Part shown: piece after piece, positions 30,639-32,893 of the stretch
Position numbering within the stretch: position 1 is the first letter of the stretch
Layout: the number at the start of each line of letters is the position of its first letter
Assembly: GCA_028821455.1 (NCBI GenBank)
Contig: JAPPGE010000058.1
Span: 1 to 32,893 of the forward strand
Origin: a bacterium
GTDB lineage: Bacteria > Pseudomonadota > Alphaproteobacteria > SP197
Direction of reading: 5' to 3'
DNA length: 32,893 nucleotides
The notes under the pieces: model-generated
The model's input: the letters and a program-made list of their open reading frames with translations, nothing else
Told to the model about the DNA's origin: nothing
The model's database searches: none
Made by a program: the position numbers and the translations under genes

Positions 30639-31149
30639 CGATCTCTTCCGAGTGGGCCAGAACCGCGTCACGACACACTACCCGATTTCCATCTCCCGCA
30701 ATAGCCGTTGGCGTTCATGGCAGGCACATTCAAGAGTTGGTTCTGTGTCTTGACGGCCCGTCCGCATCTGGTGCGACGATGCGGTGCGGGGCCGTTTCGG
30801 GCGGTCTGCGAAGTTGCGGGATGTGTTGACGCGGATGCGGCCGTTCTGGCCCCGGATATCGTGGGTCAGGTGGCGCACGCCACGAGGTATGGCGTGGTGC
30901 GGCAAACGCTTGACTGTCGAGGAATTGACGACCGGCCCTGTCGCCGGCGTGATCAGGTGAGGACGGCGATGCGCTGTCGCCCCGCACGACAGAGGAAGCG
31001 ACTCTCGAGGGGCTTGAAGCGGCCATGGTGCTCTGAACGCCTTACTGCTGCCCAAGCCAATTGGTCGTGGCAGGGTGCCTGGACTTCAGTCGACACGCGC
31101 ATTGGTGTTAGTCTCTCCCGATGATGCGCATTGTTCAGGGAAGGGGGCC
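30639..31149. other. 511-bp intergenic region between divergent genes
   Basis: This is the longest non-coding stretch of the window. Open frames of 125-138 codons exist on both strands (30678-31055 minus, 30708-31124 plus) but have composition like random GC-rich shadow frames and no motif. It should hold the divergent promoters for the Rieske gene and ridA. TTGACG or TTGACT -35-like hexamers occur at 30750, 30910 and 30925, none with a good -10 partner. Confidence 0.55.
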
Positions 31150-31500
31150 ATGACCGATATCCAGCGCCTGCAGCCAGGCGAACTCTTCAGCGGCGCCGTC
31201 ATTCATGGGGACACGGTCTGGCTTTCCGGCAAGGTGGCCTCCGATTCCACAGGCGATGTCCAGGAGCAGACACGGAACATCCTGGAGCAGATCGACGCCA
31301 CGCTCGAGGCCTGCGGCTCTTCCAGATCACGGCTCCTCTCGGTGCAGATCTGGCTTGCCGATATCGGTGATTGGGCGGCCATGAACGAGGTCTATACGGC
31401 GTGGATTGATCCCGGCAACAAACCGTGCCGCGCCACGGTCGAAGCATCTCTGGCGCATCCCGACCTGCTGGTTGAAATCATGTGCGTGGCGGCCAGGTAG
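31150..31500 (+). CDS. RidA family protein (YjgF/YER057c/UK114)
   Basis: A 116-residue small trimeric protein family; RidA proper hydrolyses reactive enamine/imine intermediates to ketoacids and ammonia. The sequence has the family pattern GDTVWLSGKVASDSTGDVQEQTRNILEQIDATLEACG, a V-Q-I-W-L-A-D strand, and the terminal NKPCRATVEAS in which Arg94 matches the catalytic arginine. ATG 31150 follows an AAGGGGG Shine-Dalgarno. It is a single plus-strand gene, convergent with the SDR gene two bases beyond its stop. Confidence 0.9.
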   Translation: MTDIQRLQPGELFSGAVIHGDTVWLSGKVASDSTGDVQEQTRNILEQIDATLEACGSSRSRLLSVQIWLADIGDWAAMNEVYTAWIDPGNKPCRATVEASLAHPDLLVEIMCVAAR

Positions 31501-31502
31501 GG

Positions 31503-32240
31503 TCAGCGGCACGCCGTCGCGCCGCCGTCGATGGCGAGCAGGGCTCCGGTCATGAACTTCTGACCGGGGTCGGCCAGGAAGCAGATCGCGTCGGCAATTT
31601 CTTCCGGCGAAGCGATGGTCTTCATGGGTGAGAACTCCGCAATGTCGCGGAGAGCCTCCGCGTCGTCGCCGGCACCGAGCATGTCAGTCATGACTGCCCC
31701 CGGGCACACCGCATTGACCCTGATGTCGGGCGCGAGATCGTGGGCAAGCGCTCGCGTCATGTTCACGACTGCACCCTTGGAGGTGCAGTAGAGCGCGCTT
31801 TCGTGATTGCCGGAGAGCCCGGATTCCGATGCGGTCATGACGATGGCGCCATTGTTGCGGCGCAGTTCCGGGATCGCCGCCTGGCTGCAGAAGAAACAAC
31901 CCTTGACGTTGATGTCCATCAGCCACGCGTAGGTCTCGTCACTGACGTCCTCGACCGGTCCCCCGACATAGACTCCGGCGTTGTTGACGAGGACATCGAG
32001 ACCACCCAGCCCGTCAATGGCCGCATTGACGACCTGGCGGCAGGCTGCGCCACTGCCGAGATCGCCGGATGCAGCAACCAGGTTCTCGCCGCCGAGGCCG
32101 CTGATGGCGGCGGTGACATCGGAGGCCTTGCGGCCGTTGATGGCGACGCTCGCACCCTGTTTCAGGAAGGCCCGCGCCGTGGCGAAGCCGATCCCCCTGG
32201 TCGAGCCGGTGACGAGAACGCGCTTTCCGTCAAAAGTCAT
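31503..32240 (-). CDS. Short-chain dehydrogenase/reductase
   Basis: A 245-residue classical SDR. The coenzyme-binding motif is T-G-S-T-R-G-I-G (residues 11-18), with NNAG at 86-89, Asn111, a serine at about 138-140 and the catalytic Y151-C-T-S-K155. Asn36 and Arg37-Lys38 after the second beta strand suggest NADP(H) preference (inference). Substrate unknown. The end of the chain (FMTGALLAIDGGATACR) is typical. The ATG at 32240 overlaps the gamma carbonic anhydrase stop (ATGA), so the two form an operon. Confidence 0.92.
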   Translation of the reverse strand: MTFDGKRVLVTGSTRGIGFATARAFLKQGASVAINGRKASDVTAAISGLGGENLVAASGDLGSGAACRQVVNAAIDGLGGLDVLVNNAGVYVGGPVEDVSDETYAWLMDINVKGCFFCSQAAIPELRRNNGAIVMTASESGLSGNHESALYCTSKGAVVNMTRALAHDLAPDIRVNAVCPGAVMTDMLGAGDDAEALRDIAEFSPMKTIASPEEIADAICFLADPGQKFMTGALLAIDGGATACR

Positions 32241-32803
32241 TGCTGTGCCTCCAGCTGTTGCCGCCAGGCGGCAAGTTCGTGAACGTACCATGCGGCGTTG
32301 TCCCGAATACCGTCGATCTCGTCTGGGTCGAGATCACGCAGCTTACGTGCCGGAACTCCGCCCCACAGTTCACCGCTCGGCACAACCTTGCCGGGCGCCA
32401 CCAGGGCGCCGGCAGCGACCTGGCTCTCACGTTCGAGTCTGGCTCCGTCGAGCACAATGGCGCCGGAGCCCACCAGGGTGTCGTCCTCCAGGGTGCAGGC
32501 GTGAAGATGGACCATGTGACCGATTGTCACACCCCGGCCGATGATGGTGGGAAGTTCGACCGAAACGTGGATGATGCATCCGTCCTGGACGTTGGTGCCG
32601 GCACCGATGCGCACAGGTCCGTCATCGCCGCGGATCACGGCGTTGAACCAGGCACTGGCTTGCGCCTCCATCACCACATCACCGATGACGGCGGCGCCGG
32701 GAAGGACAAGGCTTGTGTTGTCGATGGTCGGCCACACGTCCTGCCAGGGCATCACGTGCGCCTGGGGAAAGACGCAGCTGCGGTAGCGACCCGGGGCGGT
32801 CAT
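32237..32803 (-). CDS. Gamma-class carbonic anhydrase family protein
   Basis: A 188-residue left-handed beta-helix protein with hexapeptide repeats (e.g. IGDVVMEAQASAWFNAVIRGDDGPVRIGAGTNVQDGCIIH). The three metal ligands of the family are in place: His79, His96 and His101 (H-x16-H-x4-H). These proteins form trimers and either hydrate CO2 or serve as acyl-/metabolite-associated paralogues (PaaY, CaiE type). The downstream SDR suggests an accessory metabolic role, but this is inference. ATG 32803 is taken; Met18 is a weaker alternative. First gene of the two-gene minus-strand operon. Confidence 0.92.
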   Translation of the reverse strand: MTAPGRYRSCVFPQAHVMPWQDVWPTIDNTSLVLPGAAVIGDVVMEAQASAWFNAVIRGDDGPVRIGAGTNVQDGCIIHVSVELPTIIGRGVTIGHMVHLHACTLEDDTLVGSGAIVLDGARLERESQVAAGALVAPGKVVPSGELWGGVPARKLRDLDPDEIDGIRDNAAWYVHELAAWRQQLEAQQ

Positions 32804-32838
32804 GGCTTCCGGCCGGTCATTCGGCGTGCCTCAAAGGA

Positions 32839-32893
32839 TGGTGGGCGCGGCTGGGTTCGAACCAGCGACCCCTGCCGTGTGAAGACAGTGCTC
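32839..32893 (-). tRNA. tRNA-Val (anticodon CAC), cut by the window edge
   Basis: Reading the minus strand, the 3' part of a tRNA is present: the anticodon arm with loop TTCACAC (anticodon CAC at 32881-32879), a T arm CTGG-TTCGAAC-CCAG, the acceptor 3' strand CGCGCCC (32849-32843), discriminator A and encoded CCA at 32841-32839. The acceptor and D arms on the 5' side lie beyond the window. CAC reads the valine codon GUG. Confidence 0.9.

Noticed and set aside
28236..30704. An 822-codon open frame on the plus strand
   Set aside because: It runs antisense through the thioredoxin-fusion and Rieske genes as well as their intergenic gap, and its translation has no domain character.
30708..31124. 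138-codon plus-strand open frame between the Rieske gene and ridA
   Set aside because: Arg/Cys-rich shadow-like composition, no motif, no ribosome-binding site, and a competing minus-strand frame of equal quality.

Overview
The window reads as chromosome of an alphaproteobacterium, probably related to Rhodospirillales and possibly a marine or uncultured lineage. This is inferred from several signs. The gene order isoaspartyl methyltransferase - tolC - popZ(DUF2497) - valS is typical of the class. recA carries a GTTC-N7-GTTC LexA box, the alphaproteobacterial SOS operator. DksA is the single-cysteine form, glycyl-tRNA synthetase is the two-subunit type followed directly by ppdK, and the sequence is GC-rich with densely coupled genes. 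No insertion sequence, integrase, CRISPR array or phage gene was seen.

Layout. 1-340: tRNA-Cys (minus strand). 341-7305: a plus-strand housekeeping block (pcm-like, tolC, popZ-like, a small membrane protein, valS, a glutamine amidotransferase). 7571-9477: a minus-strand transporter pair (EamA, AbrB). 9647-10860: a coupled GFA protein and a PhnD-like binding protein. 11013-15317: dksA, SOS-regulated recA, alaS. 15366-16538: a minus-strand GcvT/DmdA-like protein. 16650-23243: a small zinc-ribbon membrane protein, then tightly packed glyQ, glyS, ppdK and a HAD hydrolase. 23310-24218: ygfZ (minus). 24365-26292: two coupled glycosyltransferases. 26487-30638: minus-strand accessory genes. 31150-32803: RidA, then a minus-strand gamma carbonic anhydrase and SDR pair. 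The window ends inside a tRNA-Val.

The most interesting locus is the minus-strand three-gene operon at 29153-26487. Its first gene encodes a CPTC thioredoxin-like domain fused to a large conserved domain of unknown function. The second, started by a TTG behind a strong Shine-Dalgarno and overlapping the first gene's stop, has an in-frame TGA that should be read as selenocysteine. The continuous reading gives a U-G-S-C-T-S-C motif, the signature of the UGSC selenoprotein family. A hairpin 12-30 nt after the UGA has the same UGCA/UGCA upper stem as I recall for the E. coli fdhF SECIS. A conventional gene caller would break this gene into 109- and 69-codon fragments. The third gene is a metallo-beta-lactamase-fold homologue in which the whole HxHxDH metal site is replaced, so it is probably a pseudoenzyme. 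Together they suggest a selenium-dependent thiol/redox system of unknown substrate. A Rieske oxygenase lies just upstream on the same strand.

The remaining genes are mostly recognisable core functions: translation (three aminoacyl-tRNA synthetases, two tRNAs), DNA repair and its SOS control, stringent response (DksA), polar organisation (PopZ), outer-membrane export (TolC), central carbon metabolism (PPDK), Fe-S cluster maintenance (YgfZ) and surface glycan synthesis.
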